A DNA stretch of 64,000 nucleotides from Vulcanimicrobiota bacterium (GTDB lineage Bacteria > Vulcanimicrobiota > Vulcanimicrobiia > Vulcanimicrobiales > Vulcanimicrobiaceae), in contig DAHUZB010000005.1 in NCBI GenBank assembly GCA_027306785.1, positions 142,691-206,690 on the forward strand, read 5' to 3'. The notes beneath the pieces are model-generated. The model was not told where the DNA came from and did not search any database. It saw only the letters and a program-made list of their open reading frames with translations. The translations under genes and the position numbers were made by a program. Positions 8,240-17,571 of this stretch are shown one piece after another. The number at the start of each line of letters is the position of its first letter. Position 1 is the stretch's first letter.

Positions 8240-10684
8240 TCACGAGGCCTCCGCGACGTTGCGGGGGCCTCGTTCAATTTCGGCCCATGCGTTCGAGCCG
8301 CAGTAGCGATGGACGCGGCCTTCGGATTCAAGGGCAAAGAGATGCACCCACTGATTTTCGATGAGCTCACGCGCGCTCGGCGTCGCGGCGATCGCGCGCT
8401 CGATCATGTCGCGCGGCGCTTCGATGAATGCGTTCAAGCGAATGGGCTCATGCACGAACGAGGTGCCGTCGTGAACGGACTGCATGGGCAAGCCGACGCG
8501 AAGATCGCCGCCGTTGCCTTCGAGTACGCCGACCGCGCCGACCACGTTATGCAGCACCTTGTTGCCGCTGCCGAAGGCACGGTTGTTCGCGGTCGAGCCG
8601 AAGTACTGCAGGTTGATCCAACTGCCGACCACGAGCGGCGCGGCGAGGATCGACGCGAGCACGCTGCCGTCGGGATCGCTCGTCCAATCGTAGTCGTGTA
8701 GAAAGGCGCGACCGCCGAGATCGATGCCGCGCGTCCGCGCGCGTCGCCCCACGACGAAGGCGGCATTGCCCGCCAAACCCCATTCGGGGCGAACCTGCGC
8801 CCAATCGCGAGCACGTTGAAAGATCTGCCACTCGCGTGTGACGCCGAGACGACGGGCGCGCTCCAGGCGTGCGTGCGTCCCGGCCTCCAGCAGCGCCGCG
8901 CGCAGCGGATCGAAGCGCGGATCGCTCGCCGGGAGATCGAAGACGCGCACCTCGTCGGTCGTAGTGTCGTGCAGCGCCGCCATGAAGCGTGTCTCGTCGG
9001 GGATCGCGATGCCGCGCGCGCGCAGGTCCGCGCGCACGCCCGGGTCGTTGAGCACCCGTGCGGCCACACGGGCGTTTGCTTCGCCGGTGAATCCGCCGCA
9101 CGCGCCGCAGTCGAGGCCCGAGGCGTAGGGATTGTTCACGCTACTGCTGCCGTGCCCCACGAAGAGCACCGTGCGCGCGAAACCGTCGACGAGCGACATT
9201 CCGCGCAACGCCGCTTCGGCGAAATCGACGAAGTGCGCGGGTTCGACGTCGGGTCCGAGGCGTTCGCGCTCCGAACGTCCCAACCCGTCGGACGACGGAT
9301 CGTGCACCGGTCTCGTGAGCGCGAGCGAATCGCTCGCGAGCTTGAATCCGGAGAGCAATCCCGCGGTCTCGACGAAGACGAACGAAGAGACGGCGGCACT
9401 GCGAAATGCCTTCCACGCCTTGGCGGCGCGGCGACGCAGACGTCGCAGCGAGAGCACGCGCTCGTTCTCTTCTTCCGAGGCGCCCGCCACCGTTTCGTGC
9501 ACGACGCAGGCGGGCGCGATCAGTGCGGGGCATTGCGCTCCGCCGTGATGCTGCCCGATGCGCACGTACTCGATCGGAAAGCCGAAGAATCCGGCGAAGC
9601 CGAGCGTCCGTATCTGCGGGGCGACGGCTTCGAGCGCGCGGCGAAAGATCTCGGAGCGCACGTCGATGCAAAAGATCGCTTGCACCTCGGGCGCCTCGGG
9701 TGAGGCGAGCGGAGCAGCACGCAGCGCCGCGACGAAGCGCCGTTGAAAGGCGCGTTCGTAGGCATCGTGCGCCACGATATCGAGCGCGAGCTCCGGATCG
9801 AAGGTCATGCGCTCGTCGCGCGGTTCGACCGCCGCATGCTGCATCGCTCGACTCCAGGCCTCCGCAAACGCATCGCCTCGATGCTGCGCGTAGAGCGCGT
9901 ACCCGAAACTCAAGCGGATCGCGAGCACGTCCACGATCGCTTCGTCGTCCTCGCCGCGCAACTCGGCGGACCATTGGAGATAACGCGCGTAGGCCGCCCA
10001 GCCGCCGATGCTCGCGAGCGCCTGGTGGAGATAATCCACGAGCGCGCGGTCGGGCACGCCTTGCAAGCGCGCGATCTCGGCGATCGCGTCGTAGGGATCG
10101 GCGGGCAGCGCCGCGACGATCGCGCGAAAGTTCTCGATTCCGTAGACTTCCGGATTGCGATCGAAGCGAATCGCCTCGCGCCACGCGGCGTACGGACGCA
10201 ACTCGCGCCACGGTAGCCGCCACGCCGACTGCCCTTCGTCGAAATAGGCGGCGAGGAACGTTGAGATTTCGTCGATCATGAACGCGGTACCGGAACGAAT
10301 CCGATCGCCCGCCGCGAGCGAATCGAGCACGTCGCCGACCGTCGGCACGCGCGCGAACGGCTGCTCCGCCCACGGTCGATCGGCAGCGAGCGCAGCAATG
10401 AACGACGGGACCTCGGCGGGGACGTTCCAGTGTCGCGACACGGCGAGCGCGAGCGCATCGGCGAGATCGGACGGCGCGATCGTGCCGTCGTCGACGGCGC
10501 GTCGGTAAAAGGCGCGCGGCATCAGCATATCCACGCGCGCGACGCGACGCAAAAGGGCCGCCGTGGCATGAAACGGACGGTCGGCAAAGCCGAGAAACGG
10601 ATTGACCGCCACGAAGTGACGTAACGGCCAGAGCGGCGCGATACGGCGCGCCGCCTCGCGGATCGCGCTCGATTCCGCGCGCAT
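8240..10684 (-). CDS. dabA: DabA: inorganic-carbon accumulation subunit (DUF2309)
   Basis: 814 residues from ATG 10684. The family ligands are recognisable: Cys339 and Asp341 in FCIDVRSE, His511 in FVGHGSS and Cys526 in LDCGACGG. Their spacing matches the zinc/active-site Cys-Asp...His...Cys of characterised DabA. DabA is a beta-carbonic-anhydrase-like cytoplasmic protein. With the proton-channel-like membrane protein DabB it hydrates CO2 vectorially and accumulates bicarbonate. The dabB stop and the dabA start share one base (TGATG), implying translational coupling. The frame continues ~100 codons upstream inside dabB, but the ATG after the coupled stop is the better start and gives the usual length. 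No RuBisCO or carboxysome genes lie in the window; acc genes ~50 kb away also use bicarbonate. Confidence 0.93.
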   Translation of the reverse strand: MRAESSAIREAARRIAPLWPLRHFVAVNPFLGFADRPFHATAALLRRVARVDMLMPRAFYRRAVDDGTIAPSDLADALALAVSRHWNVPAEVPSFIAALAADRPWAEQPFARVPTVGDVLDSLAAGDRIRSGTAFMIDEISTFLAAYFDEGQSAWRLPWRELRPYAAWREAIRFDRNPEVYGIENFRAIVAALPADPYDAIAEIARLQGVPDRALVDYLHQALASIGGWAAYARYLQWSAELRGEDDEAIVDVLAIRLSFGYALYAQHRGDAFAEAWSRAMQHAAVEPRDERMTFDPELALDIVAHDAYERAFQRRFVAALRAAPLASPEAPEVQAIFCIDVRSEIFRRALEAVAPQIRTLGFAGFFGFPIEYVRIGQHHGGAQCPALIAPACVVHETVAGASEEENERVLSLRRLRRRAAKAWKAFRSAAVSSFVFVETAGLLSGFKLASDSLALTRPVHDPSSDGLGRSERERLGPDVEPAHFVDFAEAALRGMSLVDGFARTVLFVGHGSSSVNNPYASGLDCGACGGFTGEANARVAARVLNDPGVRADLRARGIAIPDETRFMAALHDTTTDEVRVFDLPASDPRFDPLRAALLEAGTHARLERARRLGVTREWQIFQRARDWAQVRPEWGLAGNAAFVVGRRARTRGIDLGGRAFLHDYDWTSDPDGSVLASILAAPLVVGSWINLQYFGSTANNRAFGSGNKVLHNVVGAVGVLEGNGGDLRVGLPMQSVHDGTSFVHEPIRLNAFIEAPRDMIERAIAATPSARELIENQWVHLFALESEGRVHRYCGSNAWAEIERGPRNVAEAS
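8242..8273. terminator. bidirectional hairpin between hydrolase and dabA
   Basis: Arms ACGAGGCCTCCGC (8242-8254) and GCGGGGGCCTCGT (8261-8273) pair over 13 bp with one G-T wobble and a 6-nt loop. It overlaps the dabA stop codon. The + side is followed by TCAATTT, a weak T-run. It probably terminates both convergent genes. Confidence 0.6.
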
Positions 10685-12264
10685 CAGCGCTCCTCCGCGG
10701 CGGTACGCCCCGCGCCGGGCCACGCGCGCAACAGCAGCCGATTCGCGAACGTGTTCACGTACAAGCCGTTCGCGATCCACATGTAGGCGCGACGCCACTG
10801 CAGCGCGCCGCCGTTGCCGGGGAGCAGGCTCTGCACGTAGGTGACGCCCGCAAATGCCGCGACGACGAGCACGGCGATCCACGCCGTGATGATGCCGTGC
10901 AACGCCGATTCGTTCGGCAGCGTGTTCGCGAAGATGCGCTGTGCGCCGAACTGCAGCAGCACGTATGCGGCGGCGACCAACGCCGACCATCCGAGCGTGG
11001 CGCCGACGACGCGCGCGCTCGGCTTCTCGTCAAGGCCGCTCGCAATGAGGTGAATGATGCCGAGCGATGCGACGATACCGAGCGCGAAGAGCCCGGGCTG
11101 CGCGACCGGCGAGACGTGAAAGATGAACGCAAGCGACGCGAGCACCGCGCCGACGCCGGATGCCACGACCAAACGGCGCGCGCGGTGCGCCGCGCCCGAG
11201 GGCCCCGGCGTCCACGCGGAGCGCGCGATATCGATCACGCTGCCGGAGCTCAAGAAGGCGTGGGCTTTGTAAAACGAGTGGGCGACGATGTGCAGGAGCG
11301 CCGCCGGGAAGGCGCCGAGCCCGCATTCGAGCATCATGAAGCCCATCTGCGCGATCGTGGAGTAGGCGAGGGCGACTTTGATCGACGTCTGTGCGAGCAT
11401 CACGACCGATCCGAAGAGCGCCGTGAACGCGCCCACGATCGCGAGCACTTCGAGCGAGGCGAACGCGTGCACCGCGAGCGACGAGAAGCGCAGCACGAGA
11501 AACCCGCCCGCATTCACGATGCCCGCATGGAGCAGCGCGGAGACGGGTGTCGGCGCCTCCATCACCTCGGTGAGCCAGCCGTGCAGCGGAAACTGCGCGG
11601 ATTTCAGCAACGCCGCGATCACGATGCAGAGCGATGCCGCCTGCAGCGCGATCGGCAGACCGGCGCGGGCGGCCGCGAAGACGTGCACGTAATCGAGCGA
11701 GCGCACCTGCGCGTAGATGAGGAGCGCCGCCGCGATCAAGAAGATTTCGCCGATGCGCGCGATGACGAAGCGCTTGCGCGCGGCGAGCACCGCGAAGGGA
11801 CGCTCGGCGTAGAAACGCAGCAGACCGTCGAGCGCGAGGCTGGTCGCGAGCCACGCGACGCAGAGCAGCAACACGTTCCCCGCGATGGCGATGGTCAGCA
11901 CCGATGCGAGCGTCGCCGCGAGCAGACGCAGAAAGCGCAGCCGCCGCGGATCGCCTTCGAGATACGTGATGCTGTACGTCACGACGATGAGCCCGATGAA
12001 CGCCACGAGCGCGTTCATGGTGACCGAAAGCGGATCCAAGTAGATCGAGACGCCGACCCCGTGGATGCCGAGCGTGCCGCTCGTCATGGAGCCGCCGAGC
12101 GCCACGGCGAGGGCCCAGCCAAGCGCTGAGAGCAGCGCGATCCAGGCCGCGAGCGTAAAGCGCCGGAAGGATGCGCCCCCTCGCCCCGGCACGGCCGCGA
12201 CGAACGCAAGCGCCGCAGGCCCAAGCGCCGCGATCCAGACCAGACCGATCACCTGCGGGTGCAT
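10684..12264 (-). CDS. dabB: DabB: proton-translocating NuoL/MrpA-like membrane subunit
   Basis: 526 residues, almost wholly hydrophobic, with about a dozen predicted membrane helices. The antiporter-family core is visible (HGWLTEVMEAPTPVSALLHAGIVNAGGFL; ALAYSTIAQMGFMMLECGLGAFPAALLHIVAHSFYKAHAFLSSGSVI), including the conserved Lys/His/Glu positions of NuoL-type proton channels. No other Nuo or Mrp genes are nearby, and DUF2309/dabA follows directly, which fixes it as DabB rather than NuoL. It should use the proton gradient to drive DabA-catalysed CO2 hydration. It starts at ATG 12264; the stop overlaps the dabA start by one base. Confidence 0.92.
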   Translation of the reverse strand: MHPQVIGLVWIAALGPAALAFVAAVPGRGGASFRRFTLAAWIALLSALGWALAVALGGSMTSGTLGIHGVGVSIYLDPLSVTMNALVAFIGLIVVTYSITYLEGDPRRLRFLRLLAATLASVLTIAIAGNVLLLCVAWLATSLALDGLLRFYAERPFAVLAARKRFVIARIGEIFLIAAALLIYAQVRSLDYVHVFAAARAGLPIALQAASLCIVIAALLKSAQFPLHGWLTEVMEAPTPVSALLHAGIVNAGGFLVLRFSSLAVHAFASLEVLAIVGAFTALFGSVVMLAQTSIKVALAYSTIAQMGFMMLECGLGAFPAALLHIVAHSFYKAHAFLSSGSVIDIARSAWTPGPSGAAHRARRLVVASGVGAVLASLAFIFHVSPVAQPGLFALGIVASLGIIHLIASGLDEKPSARVVGATLGWSALVAAAYVLLQFGAQRIFANTLPNESALHGIITAWIAVLVVAAFAGVTYVQSLLPGNGGALQWRRAYMWIANGLYVNTFANRLLLRAWPGAGRTAAEER

Positions 12265-12345
12265 GCGCTTGCTGTTCCCTGCCTCTCACATGATGCGTAT
12301 TTCATGAATCATACATCATCATGGCCCGCCGGGCAAGGTGCCGAG
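12265..12345 (-). promoter_or_regulatory. probable promoter region of dabB-dabA
   Basis: This 81-bp gap is the only upstream space for the dabBA operon and is clearly more AT-rich than its surroundings (TTCATGAATCATACATCATCAT). It contains the short palindrome TTCATGAA. No LysR-type regulator gene is adjacent. Confidence 0.35.
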
Positions 12346-12846
12346 TTACACCCTCCGAGCGAGCAGGGCGTCCAACGCGTCGAACTGCGCGGGCAGCCCT
12401 TCGGCGGATCCCGCGATCGCGTCGTCGAGAGCCGCCTTCGTGGGGTACCGTTCGTGGAAGGTGACCAGCGTTTTTCCGGCATGCTCGCGGAACGTCACCG
12501 TGGTGACGGCGCCCTGATCGCTCTCCTCGTTCGTCCAGACGATGCGCTCGTTCGGCGTCACGTCGTTATACGTGCCGAAGAACGCCATCGGCTGATCGGC
12601 GGACGGATGACGGAAGACGAGGCGATACGAGCCCCCGGTGCGCACGTCCATCTCGCACGAGAGCAGCGTTAGGCTCGCCGATTCGGGAACCCACCAGCGC
12701 TTGAACACGTCGGCGTTGCTCCACGCCTCGAATACGATGTGCACCGGCGCATCGAACGTGCGCGTGACGACCACCTCGAGATCGGACGTGCGCTCCACGA
12801 CCGTGCGGTTCGCGGCGGCGCGGCTATCTGCGGTTCCTTCGGGCAT
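12346..12846 (-). CDS. SRPBCC/AHSA1-domain protein
   Basis: 166 residues from ATG 12846; upstream in-frame codons belong to the overlapping regulator gene. Typical features of the AHSA1 (Aha1 C-terminal-like) START-related fold are visible: VVTRTFDAPVHIVFEAWSN at the N-terminus, FKRWWVPES, a GGSYRLVFRHP strand and a C-terminal helix (HERYPTKAALDDAI). It is a small cytoplasmic hydrophobic-ligand-binding protein whose ligand is unknown. It overlaps the upstream ArsR gene by 23 bp. ArsR-SRPBCC pairs are a widespread regulatory couple, the SRPBCC protein often acting as effector or accessory. Confidence 0.9.
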   Translation of the reverse strand: MPEGTADSRAAANRTVVERTSDLEVVVTRTFDAPVHIVFEAWSNADVFKRWWVPESASLTLLSCEMDVRTGGSYRLVFRHPSADQPMAFFGTYNDVTPNERIVWTNEESDQGAVTTVTFREHAGKTLVTFHERYPTKAALDDAIAGSAEGLPAQFDALDALLARRV

Positions 12847-13189
12847 CGGCCTTCTCCTTACGGTGTAATTGCTCGACGATCGTGTCCAGGGCGTCGAAAC
12901 GCGCGCTCCAGAGCCGGCGGTGCCGCTCGATCCAGGCGGCTTCACCTTCCAGCGCCCGCGCATTGAGTCTGCAGGTTCTCACGCGCCCGGCTTTCTCGGT
13001 CGTAATGAGCCCCGCTCGCTCCAACACGCCGACGTGTTTCTTCATGCCCGTGAGGGTCATGCGAAATTTCTCGGCGAGCTCGGTGATCGACGTGTCGGCG
13101 CGGCCGAGCTCTTTGAGCACCCCGCGCCGCGTGGCATCCGACAGAGCGCCGAACGACGCATCGAGTCGCGCCTCGCTATACTGAACCAT
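12824..13189 (-). CDS. ArsR-family transcriptional repressor
   Basis: 121 residues from ATG 13189. A winged HTH is clear: FGALSDATRRGVLKEL, ITELAEKFRMTLTGMKKHVGVLERAGLI and a wing TEKAGRVRTCRLN. No Cys-rich metal site is present, so it is probably not a metal sensor but one of the SRPBCC-linked ArsR proteins. The ATG lies in the loop of a 14-bp-armed palindrome, pointing to tight autorepression. The frame is open upstream to 13648, but that stretch is Arg/Ser-rich and not homologous. The SRPBCC gene overlaps its 3' end and would be co-regulated. Confidence 0.92.
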   Translation of the reverse strand: MVQYSEARLDASFGALSDATRRGVLKELGRADTSITELAEKFRMTLTGMKKHVGVLERAGLITTEKAGRVRTCRLNARALEGEAAWIERHRRLWSARFDALDTIVEQLHRKEKADARRNRR

Positions 13190-13205
13190 AAGGTTCAGTA
13201 TAGCG
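13174..13205. promoter_or_regulatory. palindromic operator overlapping the ArsR start codon
   Basis: Perfect inverted repeat: CGCTATACTGAACC (13174-13187), four-base spacer, then the exact reverse complement (13192-13205). The regulator's ATG begins in the spacer, so a bound dimer would block transcription and translation initiation of the ArsR-SRPBCC operon. Similar TATACTGAACC-type palindromes occur at other ArsR-SRPBCC loci. Confidence 0.75.
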
Positions 13206-13390
13206 TATCGAAGTGCGGCGCGCAATCGCAGCCGCTCGTCGCCCGAGACGGGGCCGGTAGCATGGCGCGGCGATGGAGGACGCGCTGATGCGGAACGAAT
13301 CTCCCGGCGACGACCACCAGCCGCCTCTTCGCCGATGCCCACCACGACGCGCCGCTCCTCGTGCATGCGCGCTTCCAGCCGTTCAACGAC
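13206..13390. other. intergenic region without supported gene
   Basis: GC-rich stretch between the ArsR promoter and the TonB-receptor terminator hairpin. Short open frames exist on both strands, but none shows recognisable domains or start signals. I see nothing further in it. Confidence 0.5.
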
Positions 13391-13420
13391 GAGGCCCCCG
13401 CAGATGACTGCGGGGGCCTC
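13391..13420 (-). terminator. hairpin downstream of the TonB-dependent receptor
   Basis: Perfect 12-bp arms GAGGCCCCCGCA / TGCGGGGGCCTC with loop GATGAC. It lies 47 bp past the receptor stop on the minus strand. There is no strong T-run, so it may act as a stabilising 3' stem or a Rho-assisted terminator. Confidence 0.6.
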
Positions 13421-13466
13421 GCTCTTCTTCACCCGTGGGCGAAGGAGATGCGTGCGTCGTTCGTCC

Positions 13467-16400
13467 TTAGAGCTTGACGTTGACCTGCAGGTACGCTTGG
13501 AACGGTACCGCGTTGATCGACGTGGCGTAGCTCTGGTTGAAGATCGCGGGATACCCGGCGGTCCCGTTTTGCGACGCGGACGGCGATGCTCCATAGAAGA
13601 AGCCTTCGCCGGGAACGGCGCCGACGTAATTGCCGCCGTCGGGAGCATAGCCGCAGACGTAGCTGTTCGGCTTGTAGGCCTGCTGCCACGGCGTCTTGGT
13701 ACCGCCGAAGCAGCGATTCACCACGTTCGCGAGCGTGAGCGTCGCGTGGATGCGCGGATTCACGTCGTATCCGAATTGCATCCCGAGGTTGAACTGCCAC
13801 GGATTCCGATACGTCGCGAGCCCGTCGAAGGAGCCCGTCTGCGGATTCGGAACCGCGAGGTCGCCGCCCGGCGTCGCCAGGGAAGACTGGCAGGTCTGGT
13901 AATCCGGCAGAAGGCCGTACTTCGAACCCGCGAGCGACGGCTGGCTGCCGGCCTCGTTGCCCGCGCAGGTGCGAGGATCGAGACCCACGACCGTGAGCGG
14001 CGAACCGTAGAGCGTTCCCTGGTTGAGCTGGAACGATGCCGTCGCCGTGAAGCGGTTGTGCTTCCAGTTCAGGAATCCGGTAAAGGCGTTCGGAGAGATC
14101 GCCGTCGAGCCGACGTTGTCCGGCGCCGTGTACGGCGGGTTATTCGCGTACACCGGATAGTACGCATTGCGATCCAGCAGGCTACCCGGCTTCATGCCGT
14201 AGTACGGATTCTGGATCGGGGTTCCGGCCGCGCACGTTGCCGTCGACGACGGTGCGTTCGAGCCGTTCGGTCCGGTGGGATTCCCCGCGCAATAGTACGG
14301 TGAGCCGCCGCCGGCCGAGGTGAGGCCGTTGAAGCCCTGGATGTACGAGTTGATGACGTCGATGGCGTTGGTACCGTTCGCGAGCGAATTGAACTTCAGG
14401 CGAGCGTCCGTATAGGTGTACGAGAGCTGGCCGGAGAGTCCGTTGCGCGACGGGTCGCCCTTTTGAATGGCGAGCTCGATACCGCTCGACTTCTGCGTTC
14501 CCGCATTGACGCCCGAGGCGAAGTTACCGCCCAGGGAGACGGTGACCAACTGATTGGTCGTGTAGCGATAGAACGGCGACAGCTTGAGCGTCGTATCGGT
14601 GTTCTTGAAATGATGCTCGAGCGAGAAATCGAAGTTGTTCGAGGTCTGCACCGGGTTGTCGTGAGCCGGGGTATGGAATCCGAGGCCCCAGAAGTGCGTG
14701 AAGTCGAACTTCGCCGCGCCGAGTCCCGATGCGTTGGAGTACTGCTCGAACGCCGTCTCGGTCGGCTGCGAATAGCGACCGTACGAGAAGCGCAGCACGT
14801 TATCGGCGTTGATCGTGTACGTGCCTGCGATGCGCGGCGAGAACAGCGAGTGCGTCAAGGTGCCCGGGCCCACGTTCGTGTAGAGCAGGCTTCCGTTCAT
14901 ACCGTTCGGATGCAGTGCCTGCTTGCCGGAGGGCGCGATGAGCGGTGTGAAGGTGCCGTTCGCGAGATTTTGCGAGTAGCACATGCCCGGGTTTTCGCCC
15001 GGAAGCGAATTGAACGCCGTGACCGGACCCTGCGCGGAGGGCGGCGTCGACGGCGAGAGTTCGAGGAGCATCGGCTGCCCCGTTCCCGGATCGTAACAGT
15101 AGGCATTCGCCGCCTGCTTAAACCAGAACGAGAATTCGGGGCTGTTCGTGTTTCCGAGCACGTACGAGTAGTTCTCGTAACGCACGCCGAGATTGAAGTT
15201 CAGACGATCGGTCGGCTGCCACTGATCCTGCAGCGCGATCGAAGAGAAACGCGGCTGAACGTTGTTATACGATCCGTACGCGCCCGGACGCGTCACGATC
15301 CACTTCGCATTCGCGGCCGCGGCATTGCCGACGACCGGGAAGCCGACCGGCGACGCGTAGGTACCCTGCGTCGCTCCGCTCAGGCATGACGCGATGTTCC
15401 CCTTGCTGTTGTAGCAGTTGGTACCGTCGCTCAGGTTGGTCACGCCTGCGGGCGCACCATAGAACGAATTGTTCCAGCGCGCGACCGTTGCCGTGGTGTA
15501 GTTTCCGGTCAGGCTGATGAGGTTTTGGGCGTTGATCTGATCCTCGAAATCGAGCTGGAATCCGCGCGAATGCGTGGAGAGCTCGTAATCGGGCGAGGGA
15601 TACCCGTTGCCGACGCCGGGTGCGCCGAGCGCGGTGAGGCCGTAGGCGGCGGCACCGTTAGGCGACGTCTGCAGCCAGTCGGAGTAGAACGTGTATCCGA
15701 GCACGCGGAGCAGCGCGTTCGATCCGAAGTTCTTCTGATATTGGAGTTTTACGATCGATCCGTCGTTCCAGAGCGCATCCGAATAGTTCGGATCGATTCC
15801 GCTGTGGAGCGGACGATTCGTGGTCTGCCCCGGGACGTAGTACGGAACCACGCTCGCCGTGCTCGCGCTTTGTCCGAAGGCCGTTCCCGGCGCGAAGATC
15901 TGCGTGTCGGCGTAGCTGATCGGCGAAGGACCGGTGGTCGCGCACGACCTTCCGGCTACCGCCTGAAACGCGCAGAAGTTGCTGTACGGGCCGTTTTCGC
16001 CGACATATCCGTTCGCGATGAACTGGTTGCCCACCGCGTATCCGTTGGGGCCGCCCCAACCCGACAAGGCGCTATTCCAGTAGGCCGGTCCGCCCATCGC
16101 GTTGATGCCGTCGTTGTAGAGCGACTGATACGCGAAGTTGTAGAACAGCAACTGAAGATCGTCGCGACCGCTGTCATGCTTGTGCGGGATCGCGACGTGG
16201 AAGTTCATCACGTTCTCGCGATCGCGCAGCGTGCTCGCCAAGCCGAGATTGTTCGCGAAGTTCGGCGAGTAGTAGCTGCACGCCGGGATTCCCCCGTAGG
16301 TGGGAGAGCCGGTCGGCGCCCCGGTCGACGTACACGTCGGGAAGGGTCCGTTATTGTAGAACGGCGCGAAGAGGGTCGCTTCGGGGTTGAAGAGCGATCC

Positions 16401-17360
16401 GAAGATACCGTTGCTACCCGAGCCGTCGTTCGGGAAGTTTCCGCCCTGCTGGTTATTGTAAGCCGGAACGTTCGCATTCGATCCTTGCAGACCGACATAA
16501 TACGAGAACATCCGGTCCGGCGACGCGCCGCCCGCTTCCACCGAGAGTTTGTGGTAGAAGGACGGGCCGCCGATTCCGCCGGTCAGCGTTCCGTATCCCG
16601 GATACGTGCCGGTTTTGATGACCTGGTTCAGGTAGCCCGCGAGGGTAGACGAGGCGCCGCCTGCGGGTGAACCGCCGGTGTAGACTTCCGTCTCCTGCGC
16701 GCCGAGACTCGAGAGCGAGTTGGCGTTGTAATTGTCGAACGCGCGATTGACCGGCACGCCGTCATACTCGTACCCGACCTGCGAGTACGCCGAGCCGCGG
16801 ATGTAAAACACCTGGCCCACGCCGGAGTTACCGATCTGCGACGTGACGCCCGGCTGCGAATAGATCGCCGAGTACGCGCTGTCGAGATTGTACCCGCCGC
16901 CCAGACCCTGCACCGCGTGCGCGGTGGCGGCATTGACGGAGTATACGTCGGAGGTCGTTCCCGACTTCACCAGGCTTCCGGCGGCGCGCGCCGTCACCTT
17001 GGCAATCGTCTGGAGCGATTTGGAGAGTTTGAACGCGAGCGACTGCGACTGGTCGGCGAAGACCGTCACACCCGCGAGGTTCGCCGGAGCGAAGTTCGTC
17101 TTCTCGACCGTCACCGTATACGTGTCCGGCGCGAGCGAGATAAAGACGAAGTGACCGCTTGAGTCCGTCGTTGTGGAAGCCGTCTGCGACGCGGAGGAGA
17201 CTTTTACGCTCGCTCCGGCGATCGGCGCTCCCGCATCGTTCGTAACCGTACCATTGAGACTACCCGTCGTTCCCGCCAGTGCCCATGTTCCCTGGAAGAG
17301 GAAGGAGACGAGGAGTGCCAATGCTACCATTACACGACGGAGGGATATCGATGTTTGCAT
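13467..17360 (-). CDS. TonB-dependent receptor with N-terminal carboxypeptidase-like regulatory domain
   Basis: About 1297 residues from ATG 17360 (MQTSISLRRVMVALALLVSF: basic n-region, hydrophobic core, AxA cleavage near WALAG). The mature N-terminus is an Ig-like CarboxypepD_reg domain (GSLNGTVTNDAGAPIAGASVKV). A plug-like region follows (QVFYIRGSAYSQVGYEYDGVPVNRAFDNY), then a long 22-strand-type barrel rich in Tyr, Asn and Gly. The layout is that of OmpA/SusC-like oligosaccharide or peptide receptors of Acidobacteria and related phyla. The C-terminus ends VKL rather than with Phe. The ligand is unknown. A TPR regulator gene is divergent across 211 bp and may control it. A hairpin follows the stop. 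Confidence 0.88.
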   Translation of the reverse strand: MQTSISLRRVMVALALLVSFLFQGTWALAGTTGSLNGTVTNDAGAPIAGASVKVSSASQTASTTTDSSGHFVFISLAPDTYTVTVEKTNFAPANLAGVTVFADQSQSLAFKLSKSLQTIAKVTARAAGSLVKSGTTSDVYSVNAATAHAVQGLGGGYNLDSAYSAIYSQPGVTSQIGNSGVGQVFYIRGSAYSQVGYEYDGVPVNRAFDNYNANSLSSLGAQETEVYTGGSPAGGASSTLAGYLNQVIKTGTYPGYGTLTGGIGGPSFYHKLSVEAGGASPDRMFSYYVGLQGSNANVPAYNNQQGGNFPNDGSGSNGIFGSLFNPEATLFAPFYNNGPFPTCTSTGAPTGSPTYGGIPACSYYSPNFANNLGLASTLRDRENVMNFHVAIPHKHDSGRDDLQLLFYNFAYQSLYNDGINAMGGPAYWNSALSGWGGPNGYAVGNQFIANGYVGENGPYSNFCAFQAVAGRSCATTGPSPISYADTQIFAPGTAFGQSASTASVVPYYVPGQTTNRPLHSGIDPNYSDALWNDGSIVKLQYQKNFGSNALLRVLGYTFYSDWLQTSPNGAAAYGLTALGAPGVGNGYPSPDYELSTHSRGFQLDFEDQINAQNLISLTGNYTTATVARWNNSFYGAPAGVTNLSDGTNCYNSKGNIASCLSGATQGTYASPVGFPVVGNAAAANAKWIVTRPGAYGSYNNVQPRFSSIALQDQWQPTDRLNFNLGVRYENYSYVLGNTNSPEFSFWFKQAANAYCYDPGTGQPMLLELSPSTPPSAQGPVTAFNSLPGENPGMCYSQNLANGTFTPLIAPSGKQALHPNGMNGSLLYTNVGPGTLTHSLFSPRIAGTYTINADNVLRFSYGRYSQPTETAFEQYSNASGLGAAKFDFTHFWGLGFHTPAHDNPVQTSNNFDFSLEHHFKNTDTTLKLSPFYRYTTNQLVTVSLGGNFASGVNAGTQKSSGIELAIQKGDPSRNGLSGQLSYTYTDARLKFNSLANGTNAIDVINSYIQGFNGLTSAGGGSPYYCAGNPTGPNGSNAPSSTATCAAGTPIQNPYYGMKPGSLLDRNAYYPVYANNPPYTAPDNVGSTAISPNAFTGFLNWKHNRFTATASFQLNQGTLYGSPLTVVGLDPRTCAGNEAGSQPSLAGSKYGLLPDYQTCQSSLATPGGDLAVPNPQTGSFDGLATYRNPWQFNLGMQFGYDVNPRIHATLTLANVVNRCFGGTKTPWQQAYKPNSYVCGYAPDGGNYVGAVPGEGFFYGASPSASQNGTAGYPAIFNQSYATSINAVPFQAYLQVNVKL

Positions 17361-17571
17361 ATATGCCCTCGGAAATGTGTAGTAACGAAGAGCGCGTGAC
17401 ACTTATTCGCACGCGCTGCGACATCGGTAAGCGTTCGTACCTTAACGAACCTTTATGGGCGATGCTCCTCGTCGCATACGTGTCTCACTGAGGCAATCCT
17501 GAGAATTAGCTGATTCTTGGTTTCTATTTTATGACTTTTTAGCCGTGGAACGCGTACAGTGAGAATCAACC
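17361..17571. promoter_or_regulatory. divergent promoter region, TonB receptor / TPR regulator
   Basis: This 211-bp gap between two divergent starts is AT-rich near the + gene (TTTCTATTTTATGACTTTTT) and must hold promoters for both genes. No clear palindrome was found by eye. Confidence 0.4.

Noticed and set aside
13206..13466. Short + frame reading LLVHARFQPFNDE before the TonB receptor end
   Set aside because: It has no start signal or recognised family and runs through the terminator hairpin.
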